Of a stretch of DNA of 64,000 bases, positions 49,176 to 60,314 are shown piece after piece. The DNA comes from Clavelina lepadiformis. Its lineage: Eukaryota > Chordata > Ascidiacea > Aplousobranchia > Clavelinidae. How positions within the stretch are numbered: the stretch's first letter is position 1; every line of letters starts with the position of its first letter. The stretch spans positions 6,076,001 through 6,140,000 of the forward strand of contig NC_135240.1 in NCBI RefSeq assembly GCF_947623445.1, read 5' to 3'. Under the pieces are notes generated by a model. The model searched no databases, had not been told where the DNA came from, and saw only the letters and a list, made by a program, of their open reading frames with translations. The translations under genes and the position numbers were made by a program.

Positions 49176-50393
49176 AAAAATCCTTCTTTCTTCTCATTTA
49201 GAAAATTTTCTTTTATTCTCTTTGTGAAAAAGCAAGAAGCAGTTCCGCTGTGCTAATTGTCTCCTGCAAACAACCAGTAATGCAATAGTAGAATAGTTGA
49301 TAAACGACTCAAATAGCAAATAAAGTCTTTGCCCTATGGAAACCAATACGAGCAACATTAAAACCAGTATGGACCAGTATAAAAAAAACGGCATTTGGAC
49401 AAACGCCACTGGTTATTATTGAAATAATTAGGGAATTAGGTTCAATAGTTAGTTAGTTCAAAATATTTTCCAGCTAAACATGCGTCATTGTTGGACAAAA
49501 AAGTCAACAACGACCAGTTTATCGAGGTTATCCGTAACTATCTAATTTCTTCAGATTACTGTCGTCTCGATGACCATATTCTTCATCTAAAATTGGTATG
49601 AAGAGTCAGACTCGTTCCGTTTCAAATAACAACATGATGATAAAATGTACGCAGCAACAAATAACTATACGTATAATGTATACAATGACTTCCTACTTAT
49701 AATATAACTAGCAACGGTTATCAAGTTGCAGAAGCTACTTTTTGATTATACTGACTCTTGTTGATTTGACTTGAGACACCGGATGCGTCACTCTCCATCG
49801 CACCAGGTACTAGCGGGGTCATCAATTTCCGTCCAATCAAGTGCAGAATCTAAATTGAAATAAATGTGAACCTTTGCGTCAAACTCGGTTAACATTTAAC
49901 CTTGAGTTTTGTGTTAAAATCCTTCTTTTCTTTTCATTTAGAAAATTTTCTTTTATCTCTTTTTGAAAAACCAAGAAGCATTTCCGCTGTGCTTTGTCTC
50001 CTGCAAACAACCATTAATGCAATAATTGATAAACGACTCAAATAACAAATGAAGTCCTTGCTCTATCAAAACCAATACGAGCAACATTAAAACCAGTATG
50101 GACAGTATATGGACCAGTATAAAAAAACGGCATTTGGACAAACGCCACTGGTTATTATTGAAATGATTAGGGAATCAAGTTCAATAGTTAGTTAGTTCAA
50201 AATATTTTCCAACTAAACATGCGTCATTGTTGGACAAAAAAGTCAACAACGACCAAGTTATCCGCGTTTTCCGTAAATATCTATCTTCTGATTACTCTGG
50301 TCTCGGTGACCGTATTCTTCGATCGATCAAGTGCAGAATCTAAATTGAAATAAATGTGAACCTTTGCGTCAAACTCAGTTGAAATTAACCTGG
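49176..50393. repeat. two direct copies of a 0.4-kb block right of the peptide array
   Basis: 49176-49582 plus 49832-49890 recurs as 49916-50320 plus 50324-50380, so the second copy lacks about 250 internal bases. Shared stretches include CCTGCAAACAACCA, AACGGCATTTGGACAAACGC and AAATAAATGTGAACCTTTGC. On the minus strand the left copy has a short hydrophobic frame (FFLYWSILVLMLLVLVSIG) that is frameshifted in the right copy. I do not call it a gene. Confidence 0.8.
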
Positions 50394-51149
50394 GCGTGTT
50401 TGTGTGGATGAAGCTTCTGGACAAGTTGTATCCACAACAGAAAACAGGCAATCATATCCATGCACTAAGGGTCATACAGGCTACAACTGGGGCAATACTA
50501 TGGGCTTATGAAGCTCATGAATTTATAAGTGGGCCTAAAAGTCATACAGACCAGAAGAATATTTTTTTTTCTAAATCACAATTTATCAATTGATATTCCA
50601 GATATTTATTGTTTATACTTAACTTATACGGTACAACGCGGCGATTTTAGGGTTAGAATCATCATTTAGATTAGAACAACGAACGAAAGAGAAAGCCTAT
50701 TTTTTTATTGCTGTGTGCGGCCAATAATATTTTATGATCCTTCTGCTGATATTCTGCATATCTGGTAATAACTTGCTAATGTCACCAACCATTTGAGACT
50801 CCTCTTGGTTCCCATTTTGTCGCTTGGTGTGGCTGCGTATATGTAAGAAGAAATAACATTAAAGTGTCTAGAATATACAAAAATTAAATAGACTATAAAC
50901 TGAAAGAAAATCTCCTTGTGTTAGATCTTGTCTATGCGTGTAGAGAAAATCTTTGATTGATAAAAGAACACACAAAACACTTTAAAATATGACCTATACA
51001 TGGGTGAAGACTTATGAAAAAGATTACACATTGAAACCAAAGCAACAATGTATTGTAATCAACCTATATTGTAAATGCATAAAATACAGCAAATCGGCTG
51101 TTAATGTTGCCCCAATAAACAAGATATCTTATTATGACGTGCCAATTAC

Positions 51150-51284
51150 CTGACTTTAGCAACCATCTCCAGATATCCTGGCTCGCATAGTGGCTTGGAT
51201 GGCCCGAAGTGTTGTTGGGATCACTGTTGCTTGCACCTGCCCTAAAAAGTCCACAGACGACGCAAAATAGAAGCAACTTGTCAT
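51150..51284 (-). pseudogene. diverged fourth peptide-family member, exon 1, start frame broken
   Basis: The minus frame reads DKLLLFCVVCGLFRAGAS and later SQDIWRWLLKS, ending at a phase 1 donor (G|GTAATT). It matches exon 1 of the array genes in signal core, SQxIW-LLK motif and phase. The ATG aligned to the paralogues' start (51282-51284) is followed by a one-base deletion (ATGACAAG against ATGAACAAG), which puts it out of frame with the signal peptide. The upstream in-frame codons hit a stop with no ATG. A frame at 50697-50832 (ESQMVGDISKLLPDM) may be a remnant of exon 2, but its phase does not fit. It is either a pseudogene or uses another first exon. Confidence 0.55.
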
Positions 51285-52384
51285 CGTGGCTTGTCAATTT
51301 TGTGACATGTGGAACCTATGGCCGGAGTTGTACTGAGGCCATGTTATGTTAAAGCTTTTCAGGCTTTTTCAGTCGTCAGCTCAACCGCTTAACCAGCATA
51401 ATGTCCCGCTCAACAACCATCCAATTAAAATCATCGCCAACAAACGACTTAAGTTTAAGTCAAAATTCTGGAACGCTTCCAATACGTTAAAGTGCAGGTT
51501 AAAATGCAATTCAAGATCACTTGCTTGATATCATGTGACCAAATCCCTCCGGCCAGCGCTTGGCATATTCTTTTAATTTCCTTTGTCTGCGCTTCCATAT
51601 GAAGAATTTTTATTGCATGATTTTGATTGGGTAACGGCAGCACGTGATTTGTGAATGGATTTCCGTTCTCATCCATCCTAACTTATCTTGGTGAGTGGTT
51701 AGGGCCTCGAATGACACGTCATTTTTTGACCAGCTAATGCTGAAAATTTTGAAGCATTCGCTTATGAACTACGTGTTTTATGCATGACATTCAATACCCA
51801 CAACCACATTTTCTGCACTTTTCCGACATTTGCTTAAACACCGTTTTCCACAAAATCAGCAAAAGATTTTTAAACTTGGTCGCAATCAAGAAAAACGTGC
51901 ATTATAATTATATTTCTATGGTATACCGCATAAAACATTCGTCTTTTTGCTCATACATGTGTAACGTATCGGAGAGGTTTGATACGTGTGAAGCCGCAGT
52001 TGAATCTTTAGTAACTCCGATAAATCATGCCTCTTGAAGGGGCGTGCTCATCCCAGCTTCACAGGCGGCTGCAATACTAAACTGGTGCGATGCAGAAATG
52101 TGACTCAAATCAAACCGTCGTTTACTCGAAGATGCAAAAGTTTGTGTTCTGTAGAAACTCGGGTTCTTTTATGGAATCTGCGAGTACGAAAAACGCGCAC
52201 ACACGACAGTGATTACAGATGTTACGTAATTATTTACAAAACAAAAATGGCACCGCACGCCACACATGGAAAAGATGGCGCCATAGCAAGTAGACTACTT
52301 GGAGACACGCCGATGACGAATATCAGTTGTTTAAGTGGCCAGACGATTAGCAAGACGTCGCGCTACTTGACGTGACAACATTCA

Positions 52385-52394
52385 GTCACGTGAC
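52385..52394. promoter_or_regulatory. palindromic E-box GTCACGTGAC
   Basis: A perfect 10-bp palindrome of the kind bound by USF/MITF/TFE factors, 250 bases upstream of the collagen-discoidin gene's ATG. Binding is inferred from the motif only. Confidence 0.4.
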
Positions 52395-52596
52395 CTGGCT
52401 TGTCCAATGAAAGTTCTTTCTGGATGTCGTAATAACGACACGCTCGAGGAATTGAGTTTGAGATGTCGCATATCTTTGTAAGTTTCAAACTAGGAGAACG
52501 TTTTTTGTGGCTCAATTGTTATATGCAGCATGCACTGTTAGAAACAAGAGAACCTTAACACGAGACTAGTCTCTATGAACTGGTAAAAGTTTGTCC

Positions 52597-52603
52597 TATA
52601 AAA
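52597..52603 (+). promoter_or_regulatory. TATA box of the collagen-discoidin gene
   Basis: CTATAAAATC lies 41 bases upstream of the ATG at 52644. This predicts a transcription start near 52627-52632 and a very short 5' UTR. Confidence 0.5.
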
Positions 52604-52643
52604 TCGCGTCCTATATGTTGCAGATTGCGCAAAAGTCAATAAG

Positions 52644-54437
52644 ATGAGGTCTTTAATAGCGCCCATCCTAGTATTGGTGTTAGCTATAAGTTTAGCAACC
52701 GTTGTTTTGAGTCAAAATGAACGCATATGCTTAGCTCTTGAACGTGAATCTTCAGCTTCCCCGCAAGTGGGCGCTCAAGGGACACCTGGCAAAAGGGGTG
52801 TCGCAGGACCCACTGGACCGCAAGGAATAAAAGGGGATCCAGGTCCACCTGGCCAGTGTCGGTGCGATTTAAGTGAAGTTGTTGAACTCAGGGAACGTCT
52901 GGACCAGCTTGCGAGTGAGCATATGCGTGTAAAACCATGGTAAAACTTTACCCCATGTATAGCCGATGTTTATAGCATAAACGTAGCAGGGAAGAAGACC
53001 GCTTTAGCCAAAGGCTTAATTATTGTTAATGACATTTTATGCTAATGAATATTTTTTCTTCTTTAGATAAAGCAGCGAGAAGCGCGCAAAAGCTTGACAG
53101 AGTGTTCAACCATTTCAAAGGTAAGATCGTTAAAAACGCAAGTGGCGTCTGCGGCGCCGCCCTGATGCGTACAGCGTCTTCATTGGCATCGCAACGGCTC
53201 CTTGTCCGCAAAAAATGAGACATGTGAGACAAAACTTAAGTAATATTGCTCTAAAAATAATTTATTAAAAGTTTGCTTATAATTATGCTAAGCTTAGTGC
53301 TGCAAAGCATTCAATATTTTTTCTGCCTTAATTTGCAGAGAAATTATGCTTGGTTGGTGTAAAGAGTGGTAAAGTACAGGATGAAGACATGACCGCGTCA
53401 TCAATTTTCTCCTCCAGTTACGCCGCTCATCAAGGAAGATTGGATAACACTGGAACGAGCTGCTGGTTCCCATTGCATTCTAAAAGCCGTGAGGTTTTGA
53501 ACATATTTACCAAACAATAGACCAGAGATCGGGAACCTATGGCTCGTGCGCAAGATGTGGTTCTTATGATGACGGCATCTGGCTCGCAGATAAATCTAAG
53601 CTAGCTGGCATTTCTTTGCACGATTGTGACGAATAAAACATTTTCTGTAATTTTTCGTAACGCCTTAACAGTAAGAAGCATGTTATTAAAGAGAAAATTC
53701 AGACATTTACTGTTGTCTGAAATTGTTTGTTTTGCTTAAAAATGCACACGTTAGTTAGATTTAGTGTTGAAAAATATAATCGGCTCTCGCGGAAATATGA
53801 TTAAAAATATGTAGCTTTCATTGCTCCCTTAGCCAAAAAGGTTCCCGACCCCTGCAATAGGCTTTCAGAGTCAACAACGACTTTGAATTCATTTAGAAAC
53901 ACCCGGTGAATGGATTCAAGTTGACCTAAAAAAGCCAACCGTAGTAACTGGAGTAGTGACGCAGGGACGAAATGAAAGACCACACCGAGTCACAAGCTTC
54001 AAGATATCCTACGGGAACTCAACTGACCAGTTGCAAGTGATACAAAATGACGAAGGAAGTGATCATGTGAGTCTATGTGTTCTTATGAGTTTGTTTAAAT
54101 GAAGGCCATACAGGGTGTGGCGTATAGTCTAATCATTAGACTATAAATACATAACAAAAGTTATCAACCCAATATACATTAGACTCTAATGTAGATTGGT
54201 TTCATAACTTTTGTTTAAAAGGCAAAGTACAGTTTCATACGTTTCGAAATACAATAAAAAAAACGATTTTTACGCCATTAAAATTGTACACATTTGCAGA
54301 TATTTACAGGCAACACTGACAGCAACACACACTTGCAGAACATGTTCCCGAACCCAATTAAGGCCAGATACTTCAGACTTATCGTCGTAACCTTTCAAGA
54401 CTACATCGCTTTACGCTTGGATTATCTGACTTGCTAA
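52644..54437 (+). CDS. secreted collagen-stalk, discoidin (F5/8 type C) domain protein, 5 exons
   Basis: Exons 52644-52926, 53067-53120, 53339-53488, 53897-54066 and 54300-54437 chain in phases 1, 1, 1 and 0 and give about 264 residues. A signal peptide (LIAPILVLVLAISLATVVLS) is followed by an N-terminal Cys, nine uninterrupted Gly-X-Y triplets (GKRGVAGPTGPQGIKGDPG), a CRC motif and a heptad-like neck (VVELRERLDQLASEHM). The C-terminal discoidin domain has CLVGVKSGKVQDEDMTASS, GEWIQVDLKKPTVVTGVVTQ, VTSFKISYGN and ARYFRLIV, and ends LDYLTC, so the domain-closing cysteine pair is present. The product should trimerise through the stalk and bind glycans or membranes, in the manner of collectins and ficolins (inference). 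The intron between exons 3 and 4 holds a MITE. Confidence 0.9.
53523..53854. mobile_element. hAT-type MITE in a discoidin-gene intron
   Basis: The 332-bp element starts CAGAGATCGGGAACCT and ends with the near-inverse AGGTTCCCGACCCCTG. The flanks CAATAGAC and CAATAGGC match at seven of eight bases, fitting an aged hAT target duplication. It has no coding capacity. It ends 42 bases before exon 4, so it supplies sequence close to that exon's branch and acceptor region. Confidence 0.88.
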
Positions 54438-54481
54438 GCACACCACGCTGTGCTGACCCGTACAAATCACCCAAAGTCGAC

Positions 54482-54544
54482 ATGGACCGTCAATCTTATT
54501 TCGTAATTGTTCTGTTATTTTTGCTTATAACACAAACGTGTATT
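54482..54544 (+). CDS. signal-peptide exon of a small secreted gene, copy A
   Basis: The ATG is followed by DRQSYFVIVLLFLLITQTCI and a perfect GTGAGT donor. It starts only 45 bases after the stop of the collagen-discoidin gene. The same exon with its 5' flank is duplicated at 57368-57433. The downstream exon is not securely found; 56432-56643 is a candidate but needs a different phase. Without splicing the frame ends after 42 residues. Confidence 0.45.
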
Positions 54545-54599
54545 GTGAGTTATGTAATCATTCTTATAAATATCCCAGCAGTAAAAGAAAGAGTTGCTT

Positions 54600-56430
54600 T
54601 CACTATATGATGATAAACGTTTTAGTACACTGGTCAACTTAACCGAATTTCATTCTTGTAGGCTACAAAATTTTCCAACTTATACCATAATCAGTGCTGC
54701 TGTTGTGAAAATACAGTGAACCGCTCTTTTATTTATCATTGTAGGCTACGCAGCTTATATTCTTTTTGGCGTAGTTATAAAATGTTATGGTAAACTTGCT
54801 TCATTCTATTAAAATGTTGAAGATATACGAGTAGATTACCCGTGGTTCCGTCGTCCCTGATTGAGCGTGATTACAACTGCATACACACACATATATATGT
54901 ACAAGTACACTTCAATACCTGTAAATTATGGGGTAACTATACTGGGGGCCGTGATTTTCATAAATCATAAGTTATCAAAAGATTGAGGAAAAAAGTTTGG
55001 ACACTGCTGCCTATAATATATTCCGATCATGTATCGTACAAGGATGACGGGTTCATGTACACACAAAGCACTAATAAGCCGGAACCGCGGAACATTAACA
55101 CCGTCAGAAATTCATTGTAACCCTTCTACTAACCTAATATTAGGCTTATACTATCAATCGAAGAATCTATCTTTGACGGCATAGGATTTTTTTCAGGTCT
55201 CAATTTTTCGCTGTTTAAGTCAGTCAAAGTTTGTTATTATGACATTTAATGTTGTAACTATAACATCCTGTAAATAATTCATCATGTCGTTATTAACCAG
55301 CTTTCTATAAAAGTAAGATTAGTATCGTTTGTGCTTATAGTGTTTTACATGATACTGACTTATTGTGGAATTATACTATTTTGAAAATGTTCGATTTCCT
55401 GCTTCAAACCTCTTCGTGGGGTGACGTCATTCTCGTCGAAAAAAAATAAATCGCGACCAAATTCGTCGGAGCGAGCTCTCTATCTAACTCTAACAGACGG
55501 ATGAAGAAAAGTGAAATACAGCACCGAAATGTTTGTAAGATTTGACCTTAAATTGACCGGTGGGCTTCATATCTAAGCCACGGCCAGCCATGGCTTCATG
55601 GCTTTATATGTGTGGTACGTATGGTAAAGCGGAGCTGCGTCACGTACCTGAAAACAGTGACGCAATATACAGTTGACGTTATAAGTTTTTCACAGTGAAT
55701 AGGTGAAAGGATCGTTCGTTGAATCTTCCCGGGGTTGAATCGACCTGGAACCCTAATATCGAACTTCAATTTGAAAACCTTCACGCTATTATGTCAATAT
55801 CTGCTACTTACTTACACTAGCGCCAATAACTTATAATAATTTCCTGCTAGATGGACATTGTACTAACACTGACGTGATAACATTGTGATTCTCTAGTCTA
55901 AGGATTCACGCAGACTATTTGCAAGCGAGTGTTACATTTGTTTCGCTCATAACCAATTTGCTTACTGGACAGTGACTGGCTTGCACTCGGCCAGCGTTTT
56001 GATACTACGAAGGAAGTTTTTAAGTTTAAACCGACCCTATCTAGTACGCAGATCATTCGAGTTGTTTTATTGGGAATTGTAATTAAAATTTGGGCAGAGC
56101 TATGGGTAGAACTTTTATTGCAAAATTATTTTAATTGGAAAAAGACATAGCCAATTAAGTCTTTACGCAACAGCTTTAGTCTAAATGCTTTTTTCAGTTT
56201 TTCTTATCTTCAGACTCTAATCAAATTTCCGTTCGCCAAAGTGCAGGTTGTCGATCCTGCAAAATGATATATAGGCTACAAAATATGTCTATAGAGCAGT
56301 TTAGTCCAGCAAATGCACGCACAGACGGAGAAATAGAATATTGATATTAACCTATTTCTATTAATAGATTAATCAGAATATTTATATATTATAAACATTT
56401 ATTAATATAGATTTGGGAATATATTTTTCA
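54600..56430. other. no gene recognised
   Basis: Probably the intron of the small secreted gene (copy A) or intergenic. I see no exon with paired splice sites and no repeat of note. Confidence 0.4.
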
Positions 56431-56431
56431 G

Positions 56432-56643
56432 GTTCCAACCGTCATTCTAATATTGCTGGCTTGTTTGTCCATTTTTTTGTGGTGGTACCGTTACCTTCCT
56501 TCGTCATCGCTTATGCCGTCATATTTTACATTCTCACACTGATTGGATATTATTTGTACGTCGTGAAGAAACTCAGACTTCCAGGCAGCCGCAGGACGAC
56601 TATTTTCCTTCAAAAGCTTCTACAATGCGCCGAAGCGGATTAG
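56432..56643 (+). CDS. candidate terminal exon with two hydrophobic segments
   Basis: A TATTTTTCAG acceptor is followed by 70 codons in the phase 2-base frame. Two membrane-like segments (GLFVHFFVVVPLPSF and AVIFYILTLIGYYLYVV) precede a basic tail (KKLRLPGSRR) and a stop. It requires a phase 1 donor, whereas the GTGAGT of copy A is phase 0. No homology is recognised. Confidence 0.3.
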
Positions 56644-57367
56644 GAACAAATTTGAAAAGGAAGAAAAATAACTTTGAAATTATACCAAATTCTCCTTAAG
56701 TTGTAAAACTTTAAAATTTATGTTGCGAACTTGATTGTTACTATGACTGTTATAGGATGCATATTACATATCTTTAAGAAGTTGTTCGGTTTATTTTTGG
56801 GTTTAAAGTTACATTACGATAAAATCTGCAGTGATAAAATTCAAAGATGTATTCATGTTTTTTGTTCATGATTGTAGTTTGTGAAATCTTTTGTTAACAT
56901 TAAATCATGCGTTTTTTATTCATGTGGCTAAATCCAACTGGTACAGGACCATTGCAGTTAACAAACCATGGTAAGGTACCACACATAGAATCAACAATCT
57001 AGCGGCCTGGGAAAACAATTTAGCCTGGACCACATTTTTTGTGAAATGGTGATTTGATAACGCTTGCAACTTGTGTTCTCGTGTCAAGAAATTATTGCTA
57101 TAGTTGTAAGTAACTGTTTAGTATAAATGACGATTAATCATTTCCAATGTACTTTTTATATGTCACAAATTCTTGATTGTAAACGGAAAAATACCCGGTT
57201 TGGGCTAACAATTTTTGATTGCAAGTGTCAATTTTATGTTTTATCTGCGTGTATAGGTGTCGTCAGATACGGAACTTGCTTACTATATACGATATTAAAC
57301 AAGATTCCAAAATCAGTTCACGATCGAGTCCACGACACTTCTGATCCGAACAAATCACATAAAGTGG

Positions 57368-57433
57368 ATGCGGACTGTCAGTCTGCTTGTCGTAATTGTT
57401 CTGTTATTTTTGCTTATAGCACAAAGGTGTATT
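57368..57433 (+). CDS. signal-peptide exon of a small secreted gene, copy B
   Basis: The ATG is followed by RTVSLLVVIVLLFLLIAQRC and the same GTGAGT donor as copy A. About 110 bases around it (57340-57452) match 54455-54563, including the segment upstream of the ATG. The duplication therefore covers promoter-proximal DNA, exon and intron start. The following exon is not found before the convergent Tg1 gene at 57818. Confidence 0.45.
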
Positions 57434-57817
57434 GTGAGTTATGTAATCATTCTTATGATTATCTCAGCAACAAGATAAAGAGCTTGGTGGCTTTACAAAA
57501 ATGTTGAAAAGCATTTTGTACATTCTGCTTTAGATATTCTGTTAAGCACATAAATTATATCTCTTCAAATCGTGCATACAGTCTTAAACACGTACACAGG
57601 AAACGTTTTATTTCCACTTTTTCTTGTGCAATTAATATCAGCTTTTGCTTATGAAGTTATATACCGTTTATAATGGTCCTACCCATTTCACCAAATGTTT
57701 TGAAAAAAATACGCTACACACTCATCTCAGGCAAAATAAACATGATGTAATTCTTTTTTGAAATGTTCTACCATTGTAAATGAGAAACAGAGCTGAAATC
57801 TATGGAACAGGTTCCTT

Positions 57818-58435
57818 TCAATTACAGTCAATTTCGCCGTTCTCGTACGTATGAGCCTCCGTCACGGTATTACCAAGTGAGTCGACGCACCAGCAATCCC
57901 CGCTCCGATCGTCACATTGCTTTGGGAACCAACTTCCGTCCTCGGTACAGTTAGGGAACCAAGGCTTGGGTTTGATGAAGGGGTTTTGCTCGAGAACTTC
58001 CGCCGCCTTGCGATGGCGGTCCAGGCAGCAGTCGAGGTCAATCGCGTCTTCAGTTCTCGTCAAAGTGCCCGGAACTGCTGTTCCATCCCTTTTACTGCAC
58101 CAACAGGCACCAGTAACGCTGCGGCGCTGTATGGGGAGAAAATAACCATCTTCGTCACACTGCGGTGGTTCTGGACCATCCATGATACCTGGATGGTTCT
58201 TCATGAATTCGTCGATGTCACGCGATCGCTTTTCACAGGGTTTCAAATCATCTATACGAATCAAGTTCGGTTAATTTGGTTTAACTCGCTTCGGCAACCT
58301 GTATGATATGGTGAGAATTATAAAATTACAAGAATTGCCATTTACTGGGAAGCGCTAAGTTTACGTTCACTTACCGCCGTTTGCGTTGTACCATAGCACT
58401 GACCATACAAGTAACATGATGTGTATTGAACTCAT
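57818..58435 (-). CDS. secreted protein with two thyroglobulin type-1 domains, 2 exons
   Basis: Exon 1 58375-58435 (signal peptide, IHIMLLVWSVLW) joins exon 2 57818-58251 in phase 1 to give 164 residues. Domain 1 has PPQCDEDGYFLPIQRR and GACWCSKRDGTAVPG. Domain 2 has FPNCTEDGSWFPKQCDD and GDCWCVDSLGNTV. Each ends with the closing cysteine (DLDC, EIDC). The QC/CWCV signatures define the Tg type-1 fold, which in many secreted proteins inhibits cysteine proteases or binds growth factors. With nothing but two Tg1 modules, this could be a free-standing protease inhibitor (inference). Confidence 0.93.
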
Positions 58436-58439
58436 ACTT

Positions 58440-60310
58440 TTTTTCTATCTACGGTATATCCTGCGAATGAAGTTTGGAAATGTAAATTAACTCCGGTATC
58501 CGAAAGCGCATACGCTGTTGCAACTGTCTTAATAAAGAAAGTGAAAGAAAACAGGAAAATATATTACACGTTAAGCCACGTATTTCACCACTTCGACGTA
58601 GCTGCATGAATAAAGGATTATTTTAGCGTGTTTCCATGGCAACGAGTGCTGCAACGTTCCAACACAACGTTGATTGCTACAAACGTACGTGCAGCTTGCT
58701 TTCAGGACAATGGTAGTTGGTGAATCATTATCATTACAGTATCGGGTAAATCACTGATGATGGTTTGTTTGTCATGAATCAATCGTGTTTCCATTAACTG
58801 CAAAGCGGCGACACGTGATGCGGAACAGTCGGAAACAGTCGCCATTTGATATACGTTATTTTTTCGCTTAGAATACGGTGTGGAATAATTTGAGTAAACT
58901 TTTACAACTGCAACACTTGTTTTTCTTGTTTGCTTTAGTTATTTATGTACTACCTTTTTCGATGCCCTTTTGCGATGTGATTTGCGCTAACTGGTTTTCG
59001 TTTATCATGCGGAAAAGAGCAGCCCACGTGACATAGCTACAAACGTAAACCTTGCGGTTGCCACTATTTTACCGGAAAAAATCATGCGTTCAAAGCTATT
59101 TTTCATGGCTTCTTTTTACCCTATAACTTAAACGTTACAACAAAGTAACCTTAACCCTTAGACATAATTCTCCTTCTAACCTAAATCTAACTTTAATTAA
59201 ACTCAATGTAGTTAAAATCAACTTTTACATACATATTCTTCTAACCTAACCGCCTATCTAACTACGGGCTGCGTGACCTACCTACGGTGAAGTAGTCACC
59301 TTGATACCTTGAATATCCTGGACTGCAAGGTTTGCAATTTATTTTGGCGCGTCTCACAAAAATTACTTCCAGACCAAGAGGAGTCTCGCTACCCAAACGG
59401 ATCGTAAAAACTTAAAACGCAATGTAGTGCTTAAAAATTTTAAATATTGGAGATGCAAGTAAACTGATGCTGTGACATAAGCCCCTTCAAGCAAACACAA
59501 AAATAGCTGCCTGGTTAGGATTGTTACGTATTAAGACATCTTTTGCACTCGTACCAACAACTGACCAAACAGTAATACGCCTTGTGGCTGAACATCAACT
59601 GTACAGAATTACTGTGTCAAGAACGCTTATGACGTAACACCGGTACCATGCGTGCTTTAACTACTCTTTGTAAGTAAAAAATTCAATGAAATACTGGTTG
59701 TACTACCTCTGAACTAAAATGCAGGCTTTAATTTCCTATATGACATCATATAGGCCTATTACTGTACACTTTGACTCACGCAGTGCGAGAGGAATCACAA
59801 CAATTGCAGGCTGCGTGCCACCCAGTCAGAAATTTATCTTTGGCCTTACTATGTGATATCTACCGCACATGTTAGGAACAAAGTTGGCCCAAGGTACGTC
59901 CGCCATTCAACAGCCAGAGATATATGTTAGAAAGAGGTCAGGAAATTTGACAATGGGCAATGCTTGGGCCAAGTATGGCGACCGATCATAAGCCTTATAT
60001 AACCATGCAAGAGCCTGAGAAAAATTATCTTATATTTTTCTCTGGGCCTAGTCTTTACCTGACATAAAACCCTTTCAGTAACATTACTAATAGCTACGAT
60101 CTTTTGCGGCTTAATGCAACGTATACGTTTTAAATGATATTTATTGAAAGTTTTACTTGACAAAAGCAAGAACGCAGGAAATTAGAAAATGAAACGAAGA
60201 TAAAATAAGAATTCTTTATAGGTGAGTGTGTATTTCTTCCCCACTGCTGCAAGATTCGATCGTCCTCAGACAAAACGTGAGAAATGTGACACTTTAATGC
60301 GGCTCTTTTG
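58440..60310. other. intergenic interval
   Basis: No exon chain is recognised. At 59150-59260 a TAACCTAA-rich stretch recurs irregularly (CTAACCTAAATCTAAC, CTAACCTAACCGCC). I see no other repeat or RNA gene. Confidence 0.4.
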
Positions 60311-60314
60311 GTCT

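Larger units (their letters stand above)
44538..49190. repeat. three tandem segmental duplications of about 1.55 kb
   Basis: The same sequence starts at about 44538, 46101 and 47647 (anchor GTAATTGAAATATGCAATTA, with TTTAATTG in copy 2). The periods are 1563 and 1546 bases. Each unit holds one complete two-exon peptide gene on the minus strand plus its flanks. The units are nearly identical over their whole length, so the duplications are recent and include the upstream regulatory sequence. Copies 2 and 3 share more changes with each other than with copy 1. Confidence 0.95.

Noticed and set aside
52034..52375. Plus-strand frame of 113 codons upstream of the collagen-discoidin gene
   Set aside because: It begins at TTG, has no recognisable domain and lies in the likely promoter region.
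57917..58306. Plus-strand 129-codon frame
   Set aside because: It is a shadow of the Tg type-1 exon on the minus strand.
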